Source: a virus. Taken from it: a stretch of DNA of 37,286 bases. The position numbers and the translations under genes are program-made. Positions 6,881 through 14,501 of this stretch are shown piece after piece (the first letter of the stretch is position 1; each line of letters opens with the position of its first letter). The DNA lies in the IMG/VR virus record IMGVR_UViG_3300030202_000599, positions 1 through 37,286 of that record. One strand, written 5' to 3'. The notes beneath the pieces are model-generated. The model did no database searches. It saw only the letters and a list, made by a program, of their open reading frames with translations, and had not been told where the DNA came from.

Positions 6881-9003
6881 TACTGCGCCCTCGGAAGGTT
6901 AGTTGATATTTCGGCGTCGGTCATTGCCTTAGCCACGCGAAGTTCTGCTTCAGCCGCCAACTCCTGACGGCGAAGCTCAATTTCCATCTGCATTTTTTCA
7001 CGCTCAAGCTGTATGTCGGCCTGCATTTTTTCACGCTTCAACTCAATTTCAGCCTCAGCCTTTTGTTTGGCAAGCTGTAAATCCATTTGCGCTTTTTGCT
7101 GCATTGCCGCAACGGATGGGTCAGGCTTGCCCTGTTGTGCTTGCTGCATCTGTTGTTGTTGTGCGACTTTCTGGCCCACGACCTCTGGCGAGTTAAAAAA
7201 TTGGTCAGCATCCTTAAAGCCCCCAACTTCTGCAATAGACCGCAAAGTAGCAACATATTGCTGCGCGGTCACAAGAGGATTGTCAGCGCCTAACTGCATA
7301 AGGATCTGCTCTTGCTTTGCGGCAATCTGCGTCAGAAATGCAATCTTTGTCTCGTCGTCAGTCGTACCCAAACCAACCTGCACAACAGTGTCAAATTGCG
7401 ACTTCCATTCAGCCGGATTAATTGGAACAAATTTGTTGCGGAGACGCATTACCTGCGGCTTGCTATCGTGTTTTAAAACTAACGCCAATATACCTTTGAA
7501 CAAACTCTTGACACCAGTCTCAGCCATTGTACGAGCGTAGCTCTCCAACTTAACCTGAGCGCCGCGAACTGTGGCGCTGACGGCTGACGCAGTCGACGAC
7601 TGCAAGCTGTTGGCGTCGAGCCCCTGACTAGCACGGCTCATCCCGGTTCGCTGTTCTTTTACTGTGTCAAGGTAATCCATAAGGGGTCGTATCTCACCAC
7701 CCACAGATGCGCCAGCTAGTGGCTGGATCATACCGGGCTGCCTTACCCGAATTACACCTCCGGCCTGAGCGTCCAGTAAATCGTCGAGATTTACGGCTCC
7801 CTCAACGGCTGCTATGCGCGGCAGTGTCGATGAGTACACACTGTCTAGGTATTGGCGCATCAGCGTAGTTTTAATGACCTGCAAATCTTCAGTCATGTCG
7901 TAGACGCTACGACCGACTAAACGGTGTGGCATCAGAATAGGAGAGGCAACAGCAAAAGGAATGTGGTCCCACGGCTCATTGTGCAGAATATGCTGGCCCT
8001 CAGAGCCAATAGCGCAAATACGGCGACGCTCGGCTATACCGTCGCCATCGTAGTCCATTTTAACGATGCACTCGTAATAAATGACGCTTCGCATTGTTGG
8101 GTCGGCTGGGTCGGGACCGGTTGACGCCTCCATATCCTGAAAACGGTTGCTGACCTCGTTATCAGTTTCTAACTCGTCTTCGCCCGCGTACTGCTCAACC
8201 TCGTCTCTGTCGTAACCCATAGCCACAAGATCTGAGACGGTAAGAGTTGTGCGGTGCGCCATAAAATGCGCGTCTTCTAAAGATGTTGCCCGACGATTTA
8301 CAAGGAACTCTTCCGGCGGCACGTTAATAACTTTTATTTCGCCTTGTTCGCGGGTAACGCGAACCTTCAGGTCGTACTCAGAGCGAAGCGGGGTTGTCTC
8401 GCCGCTCTCGTCATCGTAGACGCTCTCCATGACAGTCTCAGACTGCTCTATAATTTTAACGTCGGGGTCGTTCATCAGCATTGTCAGCTCTTCGTCTGAC
8501 AGGCCAGTGTACTCTTCCTCGTCGACCTCTTCGCGTGTCTCGTAAAAAAACTTAATTACACCCATGCGGAATAAAAGCGCATCTTTAAAAAACGTGTGAA
8601 GCAGTTTGTAACCGTCATTGCGCTGCGTGATTATCATATTGACGTAGTCAGAGGCTTGCTCGGCGGCCTCTACGTCCTCAGCGGTACGCGGAGCAAAACG
8701 GACATATTTATCGCTAGACGTAAATACCCGCATAAGATTGGGCATAACAGCCTCAACAGTGTCCGCCACTTCGGTGGCAACAACAGATGAACGACCTTCG
8801 ACCTCGTTGCCCATTGGCTCGCCCAAATAGAAGTCGAGAGCGCGAAGGCGCTCTTGGGTGTATTCGCTGTCAAAGTGATTTAGCGCGTCTGTTATCTCAC
8901 CTGAGACAATCGAACCGAGCTGTTCGTCATCCATTTTTGCCATTGTTTTTTGCACCTTTTGCCGCACGTTTTGGCGCGGACTTTGGTTTGTCCGGTTGCG
9001 CAT
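6880..9003 (-). CDS. Portal protein
   Basis: This 707-aa protein is typical of large podovirus portals. The early part has DFYLGEPMGNEVEGRSSVVATEV (abridged) and DTVEAVMPNLMRVFTSS, then a wing and crown with long charged segments. The mid-region QVIKTTLMRQYLDSVYSS and EQRTGMSRASQGLDANSLQSS segment (abridged) match the portal stem and clip. The C-terminus is a long Gln/Glu/Lys coiled coil (about 600-700) resembling the barrel of P22-type portals. It forms the dodecameric DNA gate. The ATG at 9003 has no good ribosome site; the ATG at 8943 (residue 21) has AAAGGTG about 10 bases ahead and could be the true start. Confidence 0.9.
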   Translation of the reverse strand: MRNRTNQSPRQNVRQKVQKTMAKMDDEQLGSIVSGEITDALNHFDSEYTQERLRALDFYLGEPMGNEVEGRSSVVATEVADTVEAVMPNLMRVFTSSDKYVRFAPRTAEDVEAAEQASDYVNMIITQRNDGYKLLHTFFKDALLFRMGVIKFFYETREEVDEEEYTGLSDEELTMLMNDPDVKIIEQSETVMESVYDDESGETTPLRSEYDLKVRVTREQGEIKVINVPPEEFLVNRRATSLEDAHFMAHRTTLTVSDLVAMGYDRDEVEQYAGEDELETDNEVSNRFQDMEASTGPDPADPTMRSVIYYECIVKMDYDGDGIAERRRICAIGSEGQHILHNEPWDHIPFAVASPILMPHRLVGRSVYDMTEDLQVIKTTLMRQYLDSVYSSTLPRIAAVEGAVNLDDLLDAQAGGVIRVRQPGMIQPLAGASVGGEIRPLMDYLDTVKEQRTGMSRASQGLDANSLQSSTASAVSATVRGAQVKLESYARTMAETGVKSLFKGILALVLKHDSKPQVMRLRNKFVPINPAEWKSQFDTVVQVGLGTTDDETKIAFLTQIAAKQEQILMQLGADNPLVTAQQYVATLRSIAEVGGFKDADQFFNSPEVVGQKVAQQQQMQQAQQGKPDPSVAAMQQKAQMDLQLAKQKAEAEIELKREKMQADIQLEREKMQMEIELRRQELAAEAELRVAKAMTDAEISTNLPRAQ

Positions 9004-9078
9004 TATCGCACAAAACGGGCGGCGGATCTATGGGGGGTTGCGGGCGACGTATGCGCCCCACTAACGGGCGGCGCACCA

Positions 9079-9300
9079 TCATTGCATAGTAACCTTGCGG
9101 GCCTTCTTCTTTTCGCCTTTACTCGCGCCCTTAATCGGCGCACCGCGCTTGCTGGCAGTCTCGGTCATGCCCTTGCTAGTTTGCACAACTTTTGCTGGAG
9201 CCGGGGCAGGCGTCATATCGGGCATTGCGTTCTTGCCCTGAATGCAACGCTGCTGATGTTCGCAGCGGCCCTTATAGGGACAGGGATCACATACAATCAT
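9079..9300 (-). CDS. Small Cys-rich basic protein
   Basis: This 73-aa protein carries four cysteines near its N-terminus (C4, C7, C13, C19, in CDPCPYKGRCEHQQRC), suggesting a small metal-binding knuckle. A Pro/Ala linker and a Lys-rich tail with GAPIKGASKGEKKKARK follow. Its start overlaps the upstream stop as ATGA. It is the last of a run of tiny genes before the portal. A nucleic-acid-binding or internal head role is plausible but unproven. Confidence 0.7.
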   Translation of the reverse strand: MIVCDPCPYKGRCEHQQRCIQGKNAMPDMTPAPAPAKVVQTSKGMTETASKRGAPIKGASKGEKKKARKVTMQ

Positions 9301-9458
9301 GCTTTTCTCACTTTCTTTTTTCTCTTCTTCGCGGTTTTTGCCGCAGCCTTAAAAGCCGCATTTGTGGGCGCACCCTTCGCTCCGGCTTTTCTCATTTTTT
9401 CGCCGCTGCCAGCTTTAATTCGGGCGCGTTTTTTAGCAATATTGCGATACAAGGACAT
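9297..9458 (-). CDS. Tiny basic phage protein (53 aa)
   Basis: The frame encodes 53 residues starting MSLYRNIAKKRARIKAGSGE and ending KKRKKKVRKA, with no acidic residue except one Glu. Very similar small proteins with the RNIxxKRARIKAGSGEKMR signature occur in many podoviruses of aquatic bacteria. It is joined to both neighbours by stop/start overlaps (TGATG upstream, ATGA downstream), strong evidence that it is translated. It probably binds DNA inside the head or during packaging; no function is established that I know of. Confidence 0.8.
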   Translation of the reverse strand: MSLYRNIAKKRARIKAGSGEKMRKAGAKGAPTNAAFKAAAKTAKKRKKKVRKA

Positions 9459-9529
9459 CAGCAGTATTTACCGAGAACTTGCTTTGCACCGCCTTTTTTC
9501 CCGCCTTTTTTCTTACCGTATCCAGCCAT
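9458..9529 (-). CDS. Micro-protein MAGYGKKKGG type (23 aa)
   Basis: This 23-residue Lys/Gly peptide begins MAGYGKKKGGKKGG and ends GKYC. A good GGAAAG site lies about 7 bases before the ATG, and its stop overlaps the next start (TGATG). Peptides beginning MAGYGKKK appear at this place in related phages, which argues it is real despite its size. It may be a DNA-condensing or packaging accessory peptide; this is inference. Confidence 0.7.
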   Translation of the reverse strand: MAGYGKKKGGKKGGAKQVLGKYC

Positions 9530-9548
9530 ATCTAGCTTTCCTTTTCTG

Positions 9549-9722
9549 TTAATCGTTTTTTGAATATGTACCATAAATGGTGTTAGACGACCGTTTCTTT
9601 TTTTTCTTTCCAGACAACACAAGTTTACGATTGGTAAACTGATCAGCCACAGTGTTGATTACATCAGAGGCTGGGTTCAAAAAATATGTAGTCAAAAAAT
9701 TTCCGTTTTTACCATATTTCAT
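9549..9722 (-). CDS. Small basic hypothetical protein (57 aa)
   Basis: The frame stays open further upstream inside the preceding gene, but the ATG at 9722 lies one base after that gene's TAA and avoids a long overlap, so I place the start there. The 57-aa product has a short helical part (ASDVINTVADQFTNRKLVLSG) and a KKKKKR patch. It is one of five tiny genes between the terminase-linked protein and portal. Function unknown. Confidence 0.65.
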   Translation of the reverse strand: MKYGKNGNFLTTYFLNPASDVINTVADQFTNRKLVLSGKKKKKRSSNTIYGTYSKND

Positions 9723-9723
9723 T

Positions 9724-9981
9724 TTAGCATTTCCACCTTCGTCTAGCCGCCTTGCCGCGTGGGCCAGTCCAGCTCCTTGATCTGGCGCAAAAACTTTTAC
9801 GCCGCTTTGCATCCTTGCTACCGGCTTTGACTTTGCCGGTCACGGGGGCCTTCAGTTTTGAGCCTGTGGCTCGGTTGTATTTTGCACGACCTTTCGCAGT
9901 AAGTCCACCGCCAGCCTTAACAGACTGTTTTTCTCCGCGTCCGACGGATAGGCTTACGTTTTTCTTTTTGCGTGGTGGCAT
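9724..9981 (-). CDS. DUF6321-type basic protein
   Basis: This 85-aa, very basic protein carries the conserved GGLTAKGRAKYNRATGS motif, then KAPVTGKVKAGSKDAKRRKS and FCARSRSW, ending in a RRRWKC tail. This is the signature of the DUF6321 family found beside portal and terminase genes in many podoviruses. Its ATG overlaps the previous stop (TAATG). The family has no assigned role; basicity and position suggest DNA binding during packaging or inside the capsid. Confidence 0.82.
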   Translation of the reverse strand: MPPRKKKNVSLSVGRGEKQSVKAGGGLTAKGRAKYNRATGSKLKAPVTGKVKAGSKDAKRRKSFCARSRSWTGPRGKAARRRWKC

Positions 9982-11522
9982 TACATTCCTTTTCCAAGTA
10001 ATCCCCTGCGGAAAAACTCTTGATAGGTAGATACATCGTCAGCCACCGGCTGAGTAATTTCTTGCAACACGTTGCTGATTTCTGCGGAACGACGATCAGA
10101 TGATGGGGCCGCGCCAGCGGCTCGTCTCGCCGCAAAAAAATCTGGTGCCATCAATATGCGCGGCACGGGGGTGGATAAACCGCCAAGGTCAGTGCCAGAT
10201 ATTGCCTGTTTATATGTTTTGTGAAATTCAGGTATGTTGCCCTCGCCAGACATTGGCAACATTGGGTCGGCATCAAACTCGACAACACGACCGCCAGTTG
10301 GTGCCAACATAGCGGACGGATCGTTTACGCGGCTAGACATTTGCGGGTCAGACACAACCATACGAACAGCAGTAACATCAGGGAAGCCGCTGTCTCTAAA
10401 TGTGCTTTTCTCCATTGTGTCGGCAACAGCTTTACGAGCTGCACCTTTACCGGCTGAGTAAAGGTATTTTTCAATATTGGGGCTAGTAATGCCGGGGAAA
10501 TCACTAAACGGTGTTGTCGTTGTTTTTTTACCCGTTTTAGGGTCTTCTTTTGTAACCTTTAAATTTCTGACCTGCTCGTCAAAGTCAGCTATCTTTTTTT
10601 CTGGTATCCATTTTGCTGCCTGTTTTGTCATGTCAACAAGAACATCAGCCACATGATGCGAGAAGTCGCCACCACGTCCGCCCATCGACGTGTATATTCC
10701 TAAAAGACCGGGCGTTTCGCGAGCCTGCTTTACATAACCAGAAATGACACCGGGGTCAGACGCCCAAACAATGCCAAGCTCACGCGATAATTTTTCAGAC
10801 GAAAAGTCTTTTCCGCCGGTCATACGCACGGGGTTTTTCAACTTTACACCCTGCACATGCGTAATTTTTTTGCCCGCCATCGTCATGTCGCCGGGCATCA
10901 ATTTTGCGGTGCGTCCGATCAGGCTCTGTATGTCTAGGTCAGGGCTTCGGGCTAGTGTGTCAAGGTCACGGACAACCGTGCCGCTAAGGTCAGGCATGTC
11001 GCGGCTCAGGTTTTGAAAACCGGGGTCTACAAGCAAACCTTGGTCACCAGCGTCAGCGGTTCTTGCACCGTACTCATACGCACGCCGAGGCAAAAGCAGC
11101 CCCTCGCCTACTTCACGCGGAAGTTGAAACGCAGCGGCGGCCTCGTATAAATTCTGTTCCGCCTCCGGCATCTGTCGTATTTTTGGCCGCTTTTTAGGCT
11201 GTTGCATCAACAGTGTGTCGCTGACGTCTTCCCGCCCACCCATACCAAGCGACCCAGCGGGGCGCTTGGCAAGCAAGCCAGCGCCAGTAAATGCGCCAGC
11301 CAAGTCAGCCGCATCCATAAGCACGTTTTCGGCTGGCAATCCGGTTTCTGGGTCAATGTCAATAGGCAGATCGCCCATAGCGCGACCAACGGTGCGGGCG
11401 GCAGCCTGAACGGGGGCAGGGAAAGAAAAGACACGCTCACCTTCGGGCGTGATCGCGAAAGGCAACAGCATGCCAGAATTGGCATAATCGCCCTGCCCGT
11501 AAAGGCTATCCAGAAGTCCCAT
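9981..11522 (-). CDS. Large protein of unknown function linked to TerL
   Basis: This 513-aa protein has no membrane segment. The ATG at 11522 overlaps the terminase stop (ATGA); a TTG four codons earlier is less likely. The N-terminal 90 residues (GMLLPFAITPEGERVFSFPAP, abridged, then DAADLAGAFTGAGLL) look like a short hydrophobic, helical lead. The middle and C-terminal parts are soluble and charged, with KITHVQGVKLKNPVR, SGYVKQARETPGLLGIY and ISSP-like turns. The position between large terminase and portal is shared by large virion-associated proteins in related phages. It could be packaged and injected, or help packaging; I cannot name a fold. Confidence 0.7.
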   Translation of the reverse strand: MGLLDSLYGQGDYANSGMLLPFAITPEGERVFSFPAPVQAAARTVGRAMGDLPIDIDPETGLPAENVLMDAADLAGAFTGAGLLAKRPAGSLGMGGREDVSDTLLMQQPKKRPKIRQMPEAEQNLYEAAAAFQLPREVGEGLLLPRRAYEYGARTADAGDQGLLVDPGFQNLSRDMPDLSGTVVRDLDTLARSPDLDIQSLIGRTAKLMPGDMTMAGKKITHVQGVKLKNPVRMTGGKDFSSEKLSRELGIVWASDPGVISGYVKQARETPGLLGIYTSMGGRGGDFSHHVADVLVDMTKQAAKWIPEKKIADFDEQVRNLKVTKEDPKTGKKTTTTPFSDFPGITSPNIEKYLYSAGKGAARKAVADTMEKSTFRDSGFPDVTAVRMVVSDPQMSSRVNDPSAMLAPTGGRVVEFDADPMLPMSGEGNIPEFHKTYKQAISGTDLGGLSTPVPRILMAPDFFAARRAAGAAPSSDRRSAEISNVLQEITQPVADDVSTYQEFFRRGLLGKGM

Positions 11523-12922
11523 CAAACCACCCAATTCGTTTTTGGTTTCAAACTGCGATTGTGATTATAACCTCTTGAGTAGCCTCCGGCAAGCGCACCT
11601 TGCTGCGCAAAACTCAGGACAAAAGCATCCGCCACGTCTGGCGACCTCTGGCCGCGTCGCTTCATCTCATCCTTGCTCTCAACCTTCAGCTTCCCCGTCG
11701 ATAAATATTTATAACGGATGCCAGTAAGCTCGGCAATCAACGTGTCGTCGGACGGTATCTTAACGTCACGCGCCTCAAACCACTCCCGCGCCGACCAAAA
11801 CAGCTCGTCGCGCAGGCGGTTAAACTTGTTCTTCAAAGACGCAGTTTCCGACACAGATATGCCAACGGCGGGCATGTCCAGCTCCCTCAGCCGGTCAGCC
11901 AGCCCCGCGCCAAGCCCAATGGCGTCAATATAGATAGCCTGCGGACGCATCGAATACGGCACCGCGTCGTACTCGGAAAGCACAATCCCCGCCAGCTCCA
12001 TCAGATCCTTGTTCTGCCAAGTCTTGATTGGCTCAATTAACACATTGCCCTGACGCTTGGATAACGCGGACCTGTCCGAGCCAAAACGCGCAACATCAAG
12101 ACCCCATATGACCGGAGTAGTGGGACCGGCCTCAACGTCTCTCGTCACCGCATCCTCAACCAGATGCAGCGGCAAAAGCACGTCGTCGGATTGTGTCGGA
12201 AACTCACCCAAAACACGAACCTTAAACACGTTACTTTCGCTGCCATACTTCGCCGCCATCTCCTCAATAAACTTGGGGTCCACATACTCGCCCTCATCGC
12301 AGGACACAGTCACGCAGTGCCACTTATCTCGGTCGCTGTGGAATGCGTCGTAAAAATACCCATCCGAGCGGGTGGGGTTACCGCACATAATAATTTTCGC
12401 ACCGGGGGTAGATAGCGCACCAGAAGCCGTCTCAAAAATCACATTTGGCACCCCAGACGCCTCTTCGACCACAAACAGCATATGCGGCGAGTGAAAGCCC
12501 GCCAAGCTCTCCGGGTTCTCCCTGCGGCTGGTACGAGCCACGGCGAAACTGTCAGGCGCACCCTTCAGGGCAATCTTGTCTGACTTGAACTCCAGCAAGT
12601 CCTTGAACGCGGGCGGCATGTTCCGCGCCCAGCGGTCTATCTCCGTCCACAGAACGTCCGACAACTGGTGGGCCGAGTTCGCCGTCACGGCCACCTTGCA
12701 GGGATAGTGCGTCATCAGCCACCACAGTACGACCCAGCTCTCAAACGCAGTTTTTCCGACACCGTGGCCGGACTTAATAGCGACGCGGTCGTTGCTGGCT
12801 ATTGCGGCGAGTGCCTTGGCCTGCCACGCCTGCGGGGTTGCGCCCAGTACCTGCTCCACAAATAGCGTCGGATCTGCCCGTAGGGCGGCTATGGCTTCGA
12901 CGGTGGCTTGGGTGTCGTTCAT
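11522..12922 (-). CDS. terL: Terminase large subunit
   Basis: This 466-aa packaging motor has an N-terminal ATPase with Walker A SGHGVGKTA (51-59) and Walker B MLFVVEEAS (148-156, catalytic Glu). The C-terminal RNase H-fold nuclease has acidic residues D276 (IWGLDVARFGSD), D333 (IYIDAIGLGAG) and D429/D432 (SPDVADAF). It cuts concatemeric DNA and drives it into the procapsid through the portal. A strong GGAGGT site lies 6 bases before the ATG. The small subunit is immediately upstream after a 165-bp gap that contains an inverted-repeat element. All catalytic motifs appear intact. Confidence 0.95.
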   Translation of the reverse strand: MNDTQATVEAIAALRADPTLFVEQVLGATPQAWQAKALAAIASNDRVAIKSGHGVGKTAFESWVVLWWLMTHYPCKVAVTANSAHQLSDVLWTEIDRWARNMPPAFKDLLEFKSDKIALKGAPDSFAVARTSRRENPESLAGFHSPHMLFVVEEASGVPNVIFETASGALSTPGAKIIMCGNPTRSDGYFYDAFHSDRDKWHCVTVSCDEGEYVDPKFIEEMAAKYGSESNVFKVRVLGEFPTQSDDVLLPLHLVEDAVTRDVEAGPTTPVIWGLDVARFGSDRSALSKRQGNVLIEPIKTWQNKDLMELAGIVLSEYDAVPYSMRPQAIYIDAIGLGAGLADRLRELDMPAVGISVSETASLKNKFNRLRDELFWSAREWFEARDVKIPSDDTLIAELTGIRYKYLSTGKLKVESKDEMKRRGQRSPDVADAFVLSFAQQGALAGGYSRGYNHNRSLKPKTNWVV

Positions 12923-12995
12923 GCGTTACCTCCAAAGGGGTGGTAAGGGGTATATATTTCTATCGCCGCCCCCGCGCCTGCGAGCGACGGGGGGG

Positions 12996-13016
12996 GTTAA
13001 CCGATTTTTGGTTAAC
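12996..13016. promoter_or_regulatory. Inverted-repeat element, copy 1 (GTTAACC / GGTTAAC)
   Basis: A perfect 7-bp inverted repeat, GTTAACC-gattttt-GGTTAAC, lies in the TerS-TerL intergenic region, followed by TTTG. The same element, including TTTG, recurs at 13154-13174. The symmetry is that of a dimeric protein's operator or a packaging recognition site. Confidence 0.6.
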
Positions 13017-13087
13017 TTTGTACGTTTTTTTCATAAATGTCGCATAACGTTAATTATGCGCAAACGGTATTGTGTAAAATCAATCAC

Positions 13088-13636
13088 TTAGTTGCCTGTG
13101 GATAACTTTTTGCCCTTATTGCGCCTGTTTGCCTGTTTATTAGGCAGATTAGAGTTAACCGAAATCTGGTTAACTTTGGCCTCGCGTGCGCGTAATTCAT
13201 CACTTGTGTTTTCTTTATGCTCCACTACGTCCGCGTGCTTTAGCTGCGCTGCGCTGTTTACTTTCTGTAGCAAGTCAAGATACGAACTCCCGGCCTCATG
13301 CGTCACGTCTACCTGTTGCTTGTCTCCATATACCTTTGGCAACAGTCTAGCCGCAGTCCATTTAAAATTGTCAGACACAAGTCTGGCAGCTTGCGGGTCA
13401 ATCTCACCATTAAGGACGCGCCTGTTTATCTCATCCAATTGATCAGCATAAAGCATGCCGCGAGACGCTAACGCGTTCATATACTTGCGCTCAAAGTCCT
13501 TGTCGTTGTGTATCTTGTTCCACGTTGTCCCCCAAGCTGGCATGTCCTTGTCCTTACACACTGACTGACCAGCGCGTCCTGCGGTAACACGGGACAAGAA
13601 CTCGACCCACACCTCATCAGGTAGCCTAGCACTCAT
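13088..13636 (-). CDS. terS: Terminase small subunit
   Basis: This 182-aa protein lies directly upstream of the large terminase, the canonical place for the DNA-recognition subunit. The N-terminal half contains RVTAGRAGQSVCKDKDMPAWGT (abridged), a helix-turn-helix-like segment ending in a typical W-x-x-W/D pattern. Next come DKDFERKYMNALASRGMLYAD and QAARLVSDNFKWTAARLLPKVYGDK, both typical of small-subunit families. The C-terminus is charged and Asn/Lys-rich. An ATG pair at 13663/13660 exists, but the ATG at 13636 has GGAG about 9 bases ahead and gives a better N-terminus. Confidence 0.85.
   Translation of the reverse strand: MSARLPDEVWVEFLSRVTAGRAGQSVCKDKDMPAWGTTWNKIHNDKDFERKYMNALASRGMLYADQLDEINRRVLNGEIDPQAARLVSDNFKWTAARLLPKVYGDKQQVDVTHEAGSSYLDLLQKVNSAAQLKHADVVEHKENTSDELRAREAKVNQISVNSNLPNKQANRRNKGKKLSTGN
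13154..13174. promoter_or_regulatory. Inverted-repeat element, copy 2 (GTTAACC / GGTTAAC)
   Basis: This has the same 7-bp arms as copy 1, with spacer gaaatct and the same trailing TTTG, here inside the 3' part of the small terminase gene. The copies are 158 bp apart. Sequence identity of both arms in coding and non-coding DNA suggests selection on the site rather than on the protein. Confidence 0.6.
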
Positions 13637-13850
13637 CGTCAAACTCCATTTCTGTCCCATCATCCAAAGTCACTATCATTTTCTCTCTGTCATCAATCAC
13701 CAGTAGAGGCTGCCTGCATTTGGAGCAGACGATAGACTGCATCCTCTCAAACACATAACCGTGCGTTTCTTGTCCACACCAATCACAGTCTACCGGCTCA
13801 GTAAAAAACTGCACGAAATGCCTGTCTCTTATGTTGACAACGTCACCCAT
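13626..13850 (-). CDS. Small zinc-ribbon protein
   Basis: This 74-aa protein has two CxxC knuckles, C22/C25 (CDWC) and C42/C45 (CSKC), consistent with a zinc ribbon, and an acidic C-terminus (EMEFDDEC). Its start overlaps the preceding stop by eight bases, and its own stop overlaps the small terminase start region. It may bind nucleic acid or act as an adaptor. No more specific family is evident. Confidence 0.72.
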   Translation of the reverse strand: MGDVVNIRDRHFVQFFTEPVDCDWCGQETHGYVFERMQSIVCSKCRQPLLVIDDREKMIVTLDDGTEMEFDDEC

Positions 13851-14112
13851 CTCTATCCATCAGCTCACCGCCGCAGGCCAGATACCCGCAACCATCAACC
13901 CAGTTATCCTCATTGTGAGCATTGGACTTGATCCGCGCAATCTTTAACAACGTCATCATTACTGCCACGTCCTCTGGAGTTACCATCACGTCCAAATGCA
14001 CAGACCAATAATCAGCAATGATCGTAAAATTGTTTTCCATGTCGCCGTGTTGGCTTGCACGGTCAACTGACACCTTTTGCTTTGCGTCGTCTAATACTTC
14101 AACCCTGTTCAT
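13843..14112 (-). CDS. DUF6378-like phage protein
   Basis: This 89-aa protein contains the pattern R-x-x-x-HGD, NFTIIADYWSVHLD, then DVAVMMTLLKIARIKSN and DNWVDGCGYLA. This matches a small phage family (DUF6378) whose helical layout with acidic and His residues resembles all-alpha nucleotide pyrophosphohydrolases. The ATG at 14112 has AAGGAA about 7 bases ahead and is preferred over an ATG six codons upstream. A housekeeping role on nucleotides is possible but not shown. Confidence 0.75.
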   Translation of the reverse strand: MNRVEVLDDAKQKVSVDRASQHGDMENNFTIIADYWSVHLDVMVTPEDVAVMMTLLKIARIKSNAHNEDNWVDGCGYLACGGELMDRDG

Positions 14113-14272
14113 TTTTATTCCTTGCATCATCGTTAATTGTTAAAACGCAAACTAAACATTCACGCCTGACCATCACGTCGCCATCCATCAGCTTTGTCAT
14201 TAGGCTCTTGCACCTCGGACACCTATCCTGCTCAAGCAGCCTTTGCCAGCTTCCATCACCTGCCTCAATCAT
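14099..14272 (-). CDS. Small zinc-knuckle protein (57 aa)
   Basis: The frame encodes 57 residues with two cysteine pairs, C18/C21 (CPRC) and C39/C42 (CLVC), fitting a minimal zinc ribbon. Its ATG lies 8 bases inside the end of the upstream gene and its end overlaps the next gene, so it fits the coupled layout of this operon. It is the second of two neighbouring small zinc-binding candidates upstream of the terminase genes. Function unknown. Confidence 0.65.
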   Translation of the reverse strand: MIEAGDGSWQRLLEQDRCPRCKSLMTKLMDGDVMVRRECLVCVLTINDDARNKNEQG

Positions 14273-14501
14273 CTATCACCTCCGACGTTCCCTGACTAAA
14301 CGGCACTTCAACACTAGCGATAGGCTCATACCCGCGCAACAGTTCTCTCGGCCATATATCTATCTTTACTGCACCATCTACCCGCTGCACGTTTACGGTC
14401 AGCGTCCGCACGTCAATCCAAGTCGACGTACCAATCAGCAAATACTCACGATCCTTGAGTATATCGTCACGCTCGACAATGTCAGAAGGGGATTTCGTCA
14501 T
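14265..14501 (-). CDS. Hypothetical protein (78 aa)
   Basis: I do not recognise this 78-aa protein. It starts with a polar helix (SPSDIVERDDILKD), then shows beta strands (EYLLIGTSTWIDVRTLTVNV, abridged) and an acidic end. Its strong GAGGAG ribosome site is embedded in the last codons of the upstream gene, 6 bases from its ATG, so the two are co-translated. It belongs to the replication/early part of the minus-strand arm. Confidence 0.65.
   Translation of the reverse strand: MTKSPSDIVERDDILKDREYLLIGTSTWIDVRTLTVNVQRVDGAVKIDIWPRELLRGYEPIASVEVPFSQGTSEVIDD

Noticed and set aside
7013-7540. Long plus-strand open frame opposite the portal coiled coil
   Set aside because: It comes from Gln/Lys/Glu codon bias on the portal strand. 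The Cys-rich product has no plausible start context.
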